Source of the DNA: Lachnospiraceae bacterium
GTDB lineage: Bacteria; Bacillota; Clostridia; Lachnospirales; Lachnospiraceae
DNA: 64,000 bases
NCBI GenBank assembly: GCA_910576125.1
Contig: CAJTHM010000016.1
Span: forward strand, 62,001 to 126,000
Direction of reading: 5' to 3'
The notes beneath the pieces are model-generated. The model searched no databases and had not been told where the DNA came from. It worked only from the letters and a program-made list of their open reading frames with translations. Position numbers and translations under genes: made by a program. Shown in pieces: positions 27,345 through 35,909 of the stretch (position 1 is its first letter; each line of letters starts with the position of its first letter).

Positions 27345-29351
27345 TTACCTTTCCAGAATCCGCAAATCCCATGGGCCGATTTCCAGACGCTCACCATCCT
27401 CTACAGCCGCCTCCGTCAGTAAATCCGCCGCTTCAGCACCCGCATAGGGAACCTGCTGTGTCTCCGGCGAATAATTCAGATAGAATATTACCTCCCGCCC
27501 GAGATCATTGATCCCTTTCCGGATGATGACAGGGAATGCCGTCTCCTGCTCTTTCCCCCAAAGTCCTGCCTCTTTTACCACATCACACAGAATCTCCCGC
27601 AGCATCTCATCGCTGGTCCAGCAGCCAAGATAAGTGGCAGTACCTTTTCCGTAATAATTCCTCGTCACAGCCGCATAGCGTTTCCAATTATAGTGATCAT
27701 AGGAAGCCAGCACCTGTGCGGTATCCGCCCGCACCAGCTCCATAAAGGTCTGCACCTCATTCTGAGGGCAATGATAACGCTCCGAAGCCAGCTTCACATT
27801 CTTCGGCACCGTGAAATGGCTGTAGGAGATTCCCAGGCACTTGTCGATGCCGTGGGGCTGGCAGTCCGCGTAGACTTTCACATTTTCATCGGCAAAGGCG
27901 GTCTTGAAAGTGGTGAACAGATGGCCTCCCTTTGCCACGTAATTATCGATTCGCCGCAATAATTCATCCGGCGCCGCGTAGAGCGCAGGCACTACGAGCA
28001 GGTCATACTCCTCCAGATGGTCTGCCTCCGGCCACAGGAAATCGCATTCCACATTCATTTTATAAAGCTGATCGTACACATAGCGCAGCACCTCATTGTA
28101 GCCGATGCCGTTCCCCCGCCAGCCGCTGATGGGAAACCAGTCCAGCGCCGTCAGCGCCTCATTGCTGACTAAAACGGCCGCTCTGTTATGCTTCTTCAGG
28201 TTCACCAGGCGGCTGCCGATCCGCGCGAATTCATTGCCGATTACTTTCGCGGCCCGGTAGGTGTCATTCTCTTTGAAATCATGGCTCAGCAGGCCTTTCC
28301 AGTAGGTCTCGAAAGAGTTGTGGATGGAATGCCAGTGCCAGTACTCCACCATGTTCGCGCCGGATGCCACATGGCTGTAGGCCTGGAGGCGCAGCTGGCC
28401 GTCATAGGGCAGCCACTGGGGGAATCCCTGGGCCTCCGTCTCCAATACGAAGTAATTATCCCTCTTTAAGGAGCGGGTGCTGTCACCGCCGAAAGCGATC
28501 TCCGCACCGGTCAGATCGTCCTGGGTGGGATGATAGATATCCACCCCCGCCACGGTCAGCGCCTTTGCCGCGTGATAATGATTCACCATGGGCTGTACGC
28601 CGAAAGAGCCGTCTTTCCAGCCGAAATCAAAATTATGGGTGATGAACTGATCCTCTCTGGCGTACTCCCGGACAATTTTTCCCTGCCATTCCAGATACTC
28701 GTCCACCAGCGTGCGCCTGAACTTCTCAAACTCCGCCCCCAGGCTGGCATTGATGGTGCCCCGCACATCCGGGAAATCCTCCCAGGCATCCACGCGGTTG
28801 CTCCAGTAATCCAGCCCGAACTCATGATTCAGGGCATCCAGGTTATCGTTAAATTTTTCACGAAGATATTTCACGAACTGCCTCTGCACATTCTTTCCGG
28901 ACGTGTCATAATGCTTTGTCTCATTGTCCAGTTTGAAGCCGATCACACATTTCCTGTGGGCGGACACCTCCATCAGCCTGCGGATGACCCGCTCCCCGTA
29001 AAAACGATAGGCCGGGTGCGTGATGTCCATAATCTGCCTTGCGCCGTAGAGGCCTCTGCCGTCTTTCGTCACAGCCATGATATCCGGATAGGACCTCTCC
29101 AGCCATGCGGGGATGGCATAGGTAGGCGTACCGATGATGACATTGATGCCTGCCTCCTCCATGGCATCCAGCACCCTTGTCACATGGCTGAAGTCAAATA
29201 CTCCCTCCTGGGGCTCGCAGGTGCTCCATGTGGACTCCGCGATGCGCACCAGATTGATTCCGGCGGCTTTCATCATCGCCACGTCCTCCTGCAGCCTGTC
29301 ATAAGGCATGTACTCATCATAATATGCGACGCCATACAATAATTTGTCCAT
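27345..29351 (-). CDS. GH42 beta-galactosidase
   Basis: The 668-residue protein is a glycoside hydrolase family 42 enzyme that cleaves beta-galactosides. The TIM barrel begins YGVAYYDEYMPYDRLQEDVA. The acid/base is E144 in FKLDNETKHYD, and the nucleophile is probably E304 or E306 in LETEAQGFPQW; WHWHSIHNSFETYWKG matches the conserved barrel end. A trimerisation domain (RAAVLVSNEALTAL, then LVVPALYAAPDELL) and a small C-terminal beta domain follow. No signal peptide is present, so it is cytoplasmic. The start is behind AAAAGGAGAATC. It stands alone, 109 bases upstream of ruvB, with no transporter next to it. Confidence 0.93.
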   Translation of the reverse strand: MDKLLYGVAYYDEYMPYDRLQEDVAMMKAAGINLVRIAESTWSTCEPQEGVFDFSHVTRVLDAMEEAGINVIIGTPTYAIPAWLERSYPDIMAVTKDGRGLYGARQIMDITHPAYRFYGERVIRRLMEVSAHRKCVIGFKLDNETKHYDTSGKNVQRQFVKYLREKFNDNLDALNHEFGLDYWSNRVDAWEDFPDVRGTINASLGAEFEKFRRTLVDEYLEWQGKIVREYAREDQFITHNFDFGWKDGSFGVQPMVNHYHAAKALTVAGVDIYHPTQDDLTGAEIAFGGDSTRSLKRDNYFVLETEAQGFPQWLPYDGQLRLQAYSHVASGANMVEYWHWHSIHNSFETYWKGLLSHDFKENDTYRAAKVIGNEFARIGSRLVNLKKHNRAAVLVSNEALTALDWFPISGWRGNGIGYNEVLRYVYDQLYKMNVECDFLWPEADHLEEYDLLVVPALYAAPDELLRRIDNYVAKGGHLFTTFKTAFADENVKVYADCQPHGIDKCLGISYSHFTVPKNVKLASERYHCPQNEVQTFMELVRADTAQVLASYDHYNWKRYAAVTRNYYGKGTATYLGCWTSDEMLREILCDVVKEAGLWGKEQETAFPVIIRKGINDLGREVIFYLNYSPETQQVPYAGAEAADLLTEAAVEDGERLEIGPWDLRILER

Positions 29352-29461
29352 CTGATTCTCCTTTTCCTATTCCACAGCCAGCATTACGCCCAGGCTTCCC
29401 ACCGCATGGGGATACCCGCAAGCCATTTCGTCTCTCCAAATTTACCATAATGATATCCGCT

Positions 29462-30460
29462 CTATTTATAGACACCGCAGTCCAGATGCCGATACGCTAA
29501 CTCTGTGGCCACCCTGCCCTTTGGCGTGCGGTTCAGAAATCCGTTCTTGATCAGATACGGCTCATAGACATCCTCAATAGTCCCTGCGTCCTCACCGATG
29601 GCGGCCGCAAGGGTATCCAGCCCCACAGGTCCGCCGTCGAACTTCTCTATCATGGTCTGCAGGAGGTTCCTGTCGATATGGTCCAGCCCCAGCTTGTCTA
29701 CATCCATCAAGTCCAGCGCCGCCCGGGCCACTTCCTCCGTGATGACTCCGTCATGCTTCACCTGGGCGAAATCCCGCACTCGTTTCAAGATGCGGTTGGC
29801 AAGCCGCGGCGTCCCCCGGCTTCTGCGGGCCATCTCCAGCGCTCCCTCCGGCTCAATCTCCACCGCCAGTATCCTGGCAGAGTGCAGAATGATAATCTGC
29901 AGTTCTTCCTCGGTATAAAACTCCAGATGATGAATCATCCCGAAGCGGTCCCGCAGCGGTGCCGTCAGAAGCCCTGCCCTGGTGGTGGCCCCCACCAGAG
30001 TGAACTTCGGCAGATCCAGGCGCACGGAGCGCGCCGTGGAACCCTTTCCGATCATGATGTCGATGCAGTAGTCCTCCATGGCAGGATAGAGCACCTCCTC
30101 CACCTGACGGTTCAGGCGGTGTATCTCGTCCACGAAGAGCAGATCCCCTTCCTCCAGATTGTTCAGGATTGCCGCCATCTCCCCGGGCTTCTCAATAGCA
30201 GGTCCGCTGGTCACTTTCAGATGGACTCCCATCTCATTCGCGATGATGCCGGCCAGCGTCGTTTTCCCCAGGCCGGGAGGCCCGTAAAACAGCACATGGT
30301 CAAGAGCGTCCCCCCGTTGTTTCGCGGCTTCGATATAAATCTTCAGACTTTCCTTCACCTTGGATTGACCGATATAGTCATCCAGTTTCTTGGGGCGCAG
30401 GGAACCCTCTATCTCTATATCCTCTTCTGTTATGTTCGTCTCAATCATTCTCTTGGGCAT
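29462..30460 (-). CDS. ruvB: Holliday junction branch-migration helicase RuvB
   Basis: RuvB is the AAA+ motor that, with RuvA, moves Holliday junctions. The 332 residues show [18 protein letters not shown], Walker [12 protein letters not shown], Walker [12 protein letters not shown], sensor 1 ([12 protein letters not shown]) and the winged-helix end [18 protein letters not shown]. The ribosome site before 30460 is weak (AAGAGCAG). ruvA is 4.7 kb upstream on the same strand, separated by a two-component/ABC cassette; in most relatives the two genes are adjacent. Confidence 0.95.
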   Translation of the reverse strand: MPKRMIETNITEEDIEIEGSLRPKKLDDYIGQSKVKESLKIYIEAAKQRGDALDHVLFYGPPGLGKTTLAGIIANEMGVHLKVTSGPAIEKPGEMAAILNNLEEGDLLFVDEIHRLNRQVEEVLYPAMEDYCIDIMIGKGSTARSVRLDLPKFTLVGATTRAGLLTAPLRDRFGMIHHLEFYTEEELQIIILHSARILAVEIEPEGALEMARRSRGTPRLANRILKRVRDFAQVKHDGVITEEVARAALDLMDVDKLGLDHIDRNLLQTMIEKFDGGPVGLDTLAAAIGEDAGTIEDVYEPYLIKNGFLNRTPKGRVATELAYRHLDCGVYK

Positions 30461-30573
30461 ACTATCTGCTCTTCACATCCTTGCCGGCATGAAGATTTTC
30501 CTTTCAATGTGTTTGCAGGCATATCTATTTTAGCTTCTTTCGGCTTCTTATGCAAGCACTTTTCCCATAATCG

Positions 30574-30609
30574 AAAAAGGCATCTGGAATGCATACCAAA
30601 TGCCTTTTT
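30574..30609 (-). terminator. Terminator after the ABC/two-component cassette
   Basis: A 10-bp perfect inverted repeat (AAAAAGGCAT ... ATGCCTTTTT) with a 16-base loop lies 45 bases after the ABC permease stop, and its T-run follows the stem on the minus strand. It separates the cassette from ruvB, which would therefore need its own promoter. Confidence 0.75.
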
Positions 30610-30653
30610 CACTACAATCGCTTTCTGAACGCCAAATGAGACTGGCAGGATAT

Positions 30654-31901
30654 TTAATTCAGTGCATGCCTGCAATAAGAGCGGACAGCCAGGAATGCAA
30701 ACAGTGGAATCTCAATCATACAGGCTCCAATCATGGCATACGGCGTCCAGACTGACAGCCCGGCCAGATTCAAAAACCGGAAATCTGTCATTGCATAGAG
30801 GACACTTGCCTGAATGCTCGTTCCGCTGGCGGGCAGGATACTGCAAAGCCATGTGCCCAATGCACCAGGCACCGTCATAGAGATGACGACCGGTGCGATA
30901 CAAAATACCAGCGATGATGCCAGGGATGACACAGTGGTTTTGCATCTGGCGGAAAGAAACAGCGTAAAGCACACGGAAGCCAGAACGGAAAGCAGGCCTG
31001 CGGCAGCAAAAAGGAATTGGAGGCCTCCTATGTTCATGTCTGCCAGAGTCACAATAGAGTACATCATCTGAACAGATGTACGGGTACATTCCCATCCGAA
31101 CAGACTGTCTGCCGTCAAAATGTGCACGGCAGCACAGATTACAAATGCCGCTCCGCTGATGAAAAGAGCGGCAGACAGCTTTGCAATGCCAAGCGAGGCC
31201 CTGCCATATCGGGTACACCGCAGGATATCGTCTGCGCCGGACTGATAATCCGCAGAGAATACCGGCGCGGCAATGACCACACAAAACAACAGCACCAGAA
31301 ACCCCATAATATTCTGATAGTCCAGGACGGTGGAATTCATGCCCGGATAAACTTCAAAAGGCTTTTTTGTGTTCCGGTACATTTCTACGGCTTTGCGCTG
31401 TGCCTCAGGAATGTCCGGCTGCTCCATCTTCATCAGGGAGGCAATCCGGGCCTCACAGACGGAATAGTAATCGTCGATCTGCTCCGGGTCTATTTCCATA
31501 ATCGCAGGGGCCATTCCGGTATCCGGATCCGCAAAGGCCTCTTTTACGCCGTGGAGCAGCGGAGCCATGGGGAGGATTTCCCGCTCATAGACGCCCTCCG
31601 GCAGATTATAGGATTCCGTCACGCCGTAGGATGCAAGGCAGGTCTGATAGGCCTCCACAGCCTCCCGCACCCGCTTTGGGGTAACAATCCCGGCAGCATC
31701 CTCCTGCCGTTCCTTTTCATGGGCAATAGATGCCAGACCGGTCAGATTTACCTCGTTTCCGGCCTCGTCCGTGTAATTACTGTAACAGTAGGTGGTGGGA
31801 AGCCAGGCCGACAGGACGGAGAGCAGAAGCGCCAGGGCCAGCAAAATCCAAGTAAGCCTTGACTTCAGTACACGTTTTAATTCCAGATATAAAATTCTCA
31901 T
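30654..31901 (-). CDS. ABC-2 type transporter permease
   Basis: The 415-residue membrane protein has one N-terminal membrane helix, a large extracytoplasmic loop of about 170 residues (CYSNYTDEAGNEVN onward) and five further helices from about residue 205, with a topology like ABC-2 permeases of antibiotic-efflux or self-protection systems. The start ATG 31901 follows AAAGGAGG, and the ATG overlaps the ATPase stop (ATGA). The substrate is unknown. With the ATPase, kinase and regulator upstream it forms a likely peptide-antibiotic or envelope-stress response unit. Confidence 0.82.
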   Translation of the reverse strand: MRILYLELKRVLKSRLTWILLALALLLSVLSAWLPTTYCYSNYTDEAGNEVNLTGLASIAHEKERQEDAAGIVTPKRVREAVEAYQTCLASYGVTESYNLPEGVYEREILPMAPLLHGVKEAFADPDTGMAPAIMEIDPEQIDDYYSVCEARIASLMKMEQPDIPEAQRKAVEMYRNTKKPFEVYPGMNSTVLDYQNIMGFLVLLFCVVIAAPVFSADYQSGADDILRCTRYGRASLGIAKLSAALFISGAAFVICAAVHILTADSLFGWECTRTSVQMMYSIVTLADMNIGGLQFLFAAAGLLSVLASVCFTLFLSARCKTTVSSLASSLVFCIAPVVISMTVPGALGTWLCSILPASGTSIQASVLYAMTDFRFLNLAGLSVWTPYAMIGACMIEIPLFAFLAVRSYCRHALN

Positions 31902-32815
31902 CGACTGATACCTCCTTTTTTTCGACTGGTTCTTTTTCGGTTCTCTCCGCCGCCCTGGGGGAACAGCCATAAATACAGATCCTCCAGACGGGGAGCGGAA
32001 GGAACCGAAATATCATTGCAGGGATAATCTGCCAGATAGCGGATGGAAACTTTTGCATCGTTTTCATTCCGCAGGCTGACAATCTGGAGCCTGCTTTCGT
32101 ATTCCGGCACAGCTCCCGAAGAAATCGTACAGTTCCATACTTTCCCCTCCACCAGCTTGACCAGTTCCTCCGTGGTTCCTGTGGCCAGCAGCCTTCCGTC
32201 CCGGATGATTGCATGGCAGGTGGCGATGTACTCCACATCAGGAACGATGTGGGTAGAAATCAAAACAATGCGGTCATGGGCAAACTCCGACAGCAGATTA
32301 CGGAAACGCACCCTCTCACCGGGATCGAGGCCCCCGGTAGGTTCATCCAGAATCAATACTTCCGGATCGTTCAGCAAAGCCTGGGCAATCCCCACCCTGC
32401 GTTTCATTCCGCCGGAAAGCCTGGCGATTTTTTTGTTATAGACGTCCGTCAGGGAGACTCTCTCCAGCAATTCGCGGATTCTCCGTCGGCTCTCCTGCTC
32501 GGACAATCCTTTCAGAGCGGCAACATAAGCCAGATAATCCTTAACCGTGAATTCCGGATAAAAACCGAACTCCTGCGGCAGAAAACCGAAAACATCCCTG
32601 TACTCCTCCCCCAGCGTCTGGATCGGCACGCCGTCATACAGCACCTGGCCGCAGGTGGGCCGCATAATCCCGGCAATCATCCGCATCAGCGTCGTCTTGC
32701 CTGCCCCATTGGAGCCCAATAGGCCCCATACCCCTGGCGTCAGCTCCAGACTGATGTTGTCAACCGCTTTTTTGTCTTTAAATTTTTTAGAAACCTTATC
32801 AATCAGCAGTTCCAT
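31898..32815 (-). CDS. ABC transporter ATP-binding protein
   Basis: The 305-residue ATPase carries Walker A GSNGAGKTT, Q-loop FLPQEFGF, signature LSGGMKRR, Walker B VLILDEPTGG and H-loop STH. The sequence resembles the BcrA/NatA group that pairs with ABC-2 permeases. The residues after 220 form a short accessory domain. ATG 32815 is preceded by AAAGGAG seven bases away; the frame continues to 32908 without support. The permease is coupled downstream by ATGA overlap; the histidine kinase gene ends 135 bases upstream. Confidence 0.9.
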   Translation of the reverse strand: MELLIDKVSKKFKDKKAVDNISLELTPGVWGLLGSNGAGKTTLMRMIAGIMRPTCGQVLYDGVPIQTLGEEYRDVFGFLPQEFGFYPEFTVKDYLAYVAALKGLSEQESRRRIRELLERVSLTDVYNKKIARLSGGMKRRVGIAQALLNDPEVLILDEPTGGLDPGERVRFRNLLSEFAHDRIVLISTHIVPDVEYIATCHAIIRDGRLLATGTTEELVKLVEGKVWNCTISSGAVPEYESRLQIVSLRNENDAKVSIRYLADYPCNDISVPSAPRLEDLYLWLFPQGGGENRKRTSRKKGGISR

Positions 32816-32950
32816 GTGAAAACTCCTTTCCTGCACAAAACAAAAGCGCTCATGCCTTAGTACACTTATTGTACCAAAAGCAAAAGCACCATTTCCTTGT
32901 TTGTCCACACAGTATTCAACTCTTTTTCTACGGACTTTCTTACGATTTTC

Positions 32951-34063
32951 CTATAAAATCGGAATCGTCACAGTAAAGACCGTCAGTTCATTTTCACTTT
33001 CTGCCGTGATCGTCCCCTTATGGAGCGCAACAATCTTTCTGGCAATGGCCAGCCCCAGCCCGGTTCCACCACTGCAGCGCTCCGTATCCATCCTGTAAAA
33101 CTGTTCAAAAATCCGCTCCAGCCGTTCTTTCGGAATGGTTCCTCCGTGATTGGAAAATCTCAGCGCCAGGCTGTCTTTGCACCGTTCGGTCTCGATGGTG
33201 ATTTCGGTTCCGTGATAGCTGTAAAGTACAGCATTGCGCAAAAGATTGTCAAATACCCGCTGCATCTTATCAGCATCGCATTTCAACAGGATATCATCTG
33301 CAGCCACAAGGCGGCAATTCAGATTCTTTCTGTCCAGAATCGGCTGAAACTCATACACAAGCTGCTCCAGCAGGCGGGTAAGATTGATCTCAGCATATTG
33401 CAGCGTAATATTGGACAGGCTGTATCTCGCAATTTCCAAAAATTCGTTGATTAAATCCTCCAGCCGTTCCGACTTGGCAAGAGAGATAGCAAGGTATTTC
33501 TCCCGCAGTTCTTCCGAAATATGTTTTTCATCTCGAAGTAAATTCAGATAGCTGATTGTGGAGGCCAACGGCGTTTTCAGGTCGTGGGCCAGGTACATAA
33601 TCAAATCGTTTTTCCTCTGTTCAGCCATGAGCATGTCACTTTTCTGCAGAACCATCATATGCTTTGCCAGGTTCATTTTCCGCTCAATGGCGACCATTTC
33701 CGGAGGCAGGGAAATCTCCCCGGGAGCATCCTCGAGCAGGATATCCATCCCGTCACTGACAGCCTCAAAATACCGTGTAAGCCAACGGAGGTAAAAGCTG
33801 AACAGAACAGCGAATATCAGCAGAATGGAAAACAGAATCATGGCATCCATATGGCTGCGGAATATCCGCTCATACAATTGGAGGGCGGCATCATACTTTA
33901 TTCCAAAAGCAGTTTGAAAAAGCGCCACCATCCCATCTGCAAAATGGCCGCGCAGTAAAACGGAAGATATGATATAAATGGCAGCGACGGCAGCAGCCAG
34001 CGTGCCGATTGTCCGGAGGAAAATCTTTATGCGAAGCTGGCGGAAATCTTTTCTATTTTTCAA
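32951..34063 (-). CDS. Sensor histidine kinase (VanS/BceS-like)
   Basis: The 370-residue kinase has two membrane helices (about residues 14-36 and 75-95), a short extracytoplasmic loop of about 40 residues, a HAMP-like linker, the phosphoacceptor segment YLAHDLKTPLAS, N box DNLLRNAVLYS, and a GTGLGLAIARKIV ATP lid. The coding frame extends far into the regulator gene, but the probable start is TTG at 34063, eleven bases before the regulator stop, with GGGGGG upstream, giving MKNRKDFRQLRIKIF. The short loop is typical of kinases that sense through a partner transporter or within the membrane. Confidence 0.85.
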   Translation of the reverse strand: MKNRKDFRQLRIKIFLRTIGTLAAAVAAIYIISSVLLRGHFADGMVALFQTAFGIKYDAALQLYERIFRSHMDAMILFSILLIFAVLFSFYLRWLTRYFEAVSDGMDILLEDAPGEISLPPEMVAIERKMNLAKHMMVLQKSDMLMAEQRKNDLIMYLAHDLKTPLASTISYLNLLRDEKHISEELREKYLAISLAKSERLEDLINEFLEIARYSLSNITLQYAEINLTRLLEQLVYEFQPILDRKNLNCRLVAADDILLKCDADKMQRVFDNLLRNAVLYSYHGTEITIETERCKDSLALRFSNHGGTIPKERLERIFEQFYRMDTERCSGGTGLGLAIARKIVALHKGTITAESENELTVFTVTIPIL

Positions 34064-34814
34064 TGGTATAACCAACCCCCCATACTGTTTTAATAAACCT
34101 GGGATTTCTGGCAGGCTCATCCATCTTTTCCCGCAGCCTCCCAATATGGGCCATGACAGTATTGTTATTTTGCAGGAACTTCTCGCCCCATACCGCCTCA
34201 AAAAGCTCCTCGGAAGGAACGACGATGCCCTGCCGCTCACAGAGATACCAGAGAATGGCAAACTCAATGGGAGTCAGCTGCAGTTCTTTTCCAAACAGAA
34301 AACACTTATGGCTGTCCCTGTTGATTACCAGTCCCCGTATATCATACTCATGCACCATATCGCCCTGTTTCGGAGCAGAGTTGTTATAGAGCCGGTACCG
34401 GCGCAGCTGGGTCTTTACCCGGGCAACCATCTCAAGCGGATTAAAAGGTTTTGTAATGTAATCATCGGCTCCGATGCTCAGCCCCATAATCTTATCTACA
34501 TCCGTTCCCTTTGCCGTGAGCATTATAATGGGATAATAGGACTTCTCCCGGATTTTTTTACAGATTTGAAAACCATCCGCATCCGGAAGCATCACATCCA
34601 GAATGGCCAAGTCCAGGTCTGTATGCGAGATACACTCCAGAGCCTCCTGGCCCGTGTAACATTTATAAACCGTACAGCCGTCTCCCATGAGATAAAACTC
34701 AATCACATCGGCCAGTTCTTTTTCATCGTCCACTACTAATATATTGCAGGGCGTATTCAGTTGCTTCATATTCATGCCTGCCCCTGCAGAGATTTCCATG
34801 GTTTTCGTATGCAT
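34053..34814 (-). CDS. OmpR/PhoB-family response regulator (VanR-like)
   Basis: The 253-residue regulator has a receiver domain (acidic pocket VVDDEKE, phosphoacceptor in LAILDVMLPDADG, K in YITKPFNP) and a C-terminal winged helix (LTPIEFAILWYL, and FIKTVWGVGYTIEK). ATG 34814 follows GGAGGGACAAAT. A closer ATG (MNMKQL) twelve residues later is possible. It overlaps the kinase start, so the pair is translationally coupled. Its likely target is the adjacent ABC transporter pair. Confidence 0.88.
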   Translation of the reverse strand: MHTKTMEISAGAGMNMKQLNTPCNILVVDDEKELADVIEFYLMGDGCTVYKCYTGQEALECISHTDLDLAILDVMLPDADGFQICKKIREKSYYPIIMLTAKGTDVDKIMGLSIGADDYITKPFNPLEMVARVKTQLRRYRLYNNSAPKQGDMVHEYDIRGLVINRDSHKCFLFGKELQLTPIEFAILWYLCERQGIVVPSEELFEAVWGEKFLQNNNTVMAHIGRLREKMDEPARNPRFIKTVWGVGYTIEK

Positions 34815-35201
34815 ATTTGTCCCTCCATCTGAATTTTCCCTGCCATTTACAGCTCTGATGTCCGCCTGTATCCTTTCTCTTCTTTCTGTTTTATACCGCC
34901 ATGTACCTGTCAATGGGCAGCCGCCAGCCATGAGATTGCTTTTTCTGTCCAGAAAAGGGAACTGGTATGGGACAACTGCGCCGGCAAAGGATTTTTTACT
35001 TACTTCCGCACAGACTGCCACGGAAAGCGGCAGCCCCAGGGTCACAAGACCGTAAGCGCCGCAAACAGCTTTTCTCTCCAGAGTTTAATCTGCTCCAGAA
35101 TATGTCCGATACTGCCTTCCCCGGCATAGCGGCTCATATCAAAAAAATCCTCCTCCAGGCCGGACCAGTAAAGCTCATTCTCGTTTCCGAAGCCGCAGCC
35201 A
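34815..35201. other. Gene-poor stretch between ruvA and the two-component cassette
   Basis: This 387-base stretch holds no recognised gene apart from a possible 31-codon reading frame (35042-35137, listed separately). The half nearest the regulator keeps an open minus-strand frame continuous with the regulator but without a start site. A TTGACA (34908-34913) and a TATAAA (34890-34895) are present on the minus strand but only 12 bases apart, too close for a normal promoter. Confidence 0.5.
35042..35137 (-). CDS. Possible small ORF or gene remnant downstream of ruvA
   Basis: An ATG at 35137, eleven bases after GGAGGAGG, opens 31 codons that read MSRYAGEGSIGHILEQIKLW and end LFAALTVL. The same frame is open for about 20 further codons upstream (reading GFGNENELYWSGLEEDFFD) to a TAA inside ruvA, without a start codon. 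The composition looks like coding sequence. It may be a small protein or the decayed tail of a gene that once followed ruvA. No family recognised. Confidence 0.35.
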   Translation of the reverse strand: MSRYAGEGSIGHILEQIKLWREKLFAALTVL

Positions 35202-35807
35202 TCAGAACATCTTCTTTAAGGCAGCTTTCAGCACCGCGCCGGAATCCATCTCCTCTATCCTCTCGATTGCGTTCACCGCTTTCATGGCCTCAGCCTGCCC
35301 ATAGCCCAGAGACACCAAAGCCTCCACTGCTTCCCTCTTCTGGGGCGTGTCCGCGCTGCCCGCGGCTCTGGTCTCCTCGATTTCCCGGCCGATCATACCC
35401 TCATCTATCTGAATCTTGTCTTTCAGTTCCAGAATCAGCCGTTCCGCCGTCCTTGCTCCGATTCCCGGCGCTTTCGTAATGGCCTTTACGTCCCCCGACA
35501 TAATGGCATATCTCAGGGAATCCGCGTCCAGCACGGACAGGATTGCCAGCGCCCCCTTGGGACCGATTCCACTGACTGTGATACATTTCCTGAATATTTC
35601 AAGGTCATTCCTGGACAGAAAACCGAACAGCTGTACGGCATCCTCCCGTACATTCATGTAGGTGTACAGCTTCGCTTTCTCCCCAATGCCCGGCAGCCTC
35701 GCCGCCGTGTCCGCCGATATCCGCACATGATAACCCAGGCCGCCCACATCTATCACGACATCGTCTTCTCTAATATCCTCAATGATTCCTTTCACATATG
35801 CTATCAT
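35202..35807 (-). CDS. ruvA: Holliday junction-binding protein RuvA
   Basis: RuvA binds four-way junctions and recruits RuvB. The 201 residues include the OB-fold domain I (MIAYVKGIIEDI, GYHVRISADTA), tandem helix-hairpin-helix motifs (ISGIGPKGALAIL, and APGIGARTAERLILELKDKI) and the C-terminal RuvB-contact domain (EAVEALVSLGYGQAEAMKAV). The start follows GGAGGATGAGCC. ruvB is not adjacent: it lies beyond the two-component/ABC cassette. Confidence 0.95.
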   Translation of the reverse strand: MIAYVKGIIEDIREDDVVIDVGGLGYHVRISADTAARLPGIGEKAKLYTYMNVREDAVQLFGFLSRNDLEIFRKCITVSGIGPKGALAILSVLDADSLRYAIMSGDVKAITKAPGIGARTAERLILELKDKIQIDEGMIGREIEETRAAGSADTPQKREAVEALVSLGYGQAEAMKAVNAIERIEEMDSGAVLKAALKKMF

Positions 35808-35862
35808 GGCTCATCCTCCCTGCAGTATCCCGGCGCTTCCGGCACTGCGATTAACTGCAACA

Positions 35863-35886
35863 GCCCTGCACGAAGCCGCGCAGGGC
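35863..35886 (-). terminator. Possible hairpin after the MATE gene
   Basis: GCCCTGC and GCAGGGC form a 7-bp GC-rich stem with a 10-base loop, 24 bases after the MATE stop. A strong T-run does not follow it on the minus strand, so termination here is uncertain. Confidence 0.35.
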
Positions 35887-35909
35887 CGAAAACGAAACAC
35901 TTCTCCCGA

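Noticed and set aside
34890-34913. TTGACA and TATAAA before the cassette regulator as a promoter
   Set aside because: They are 12 bases apart, too close for sigma-A recognition.
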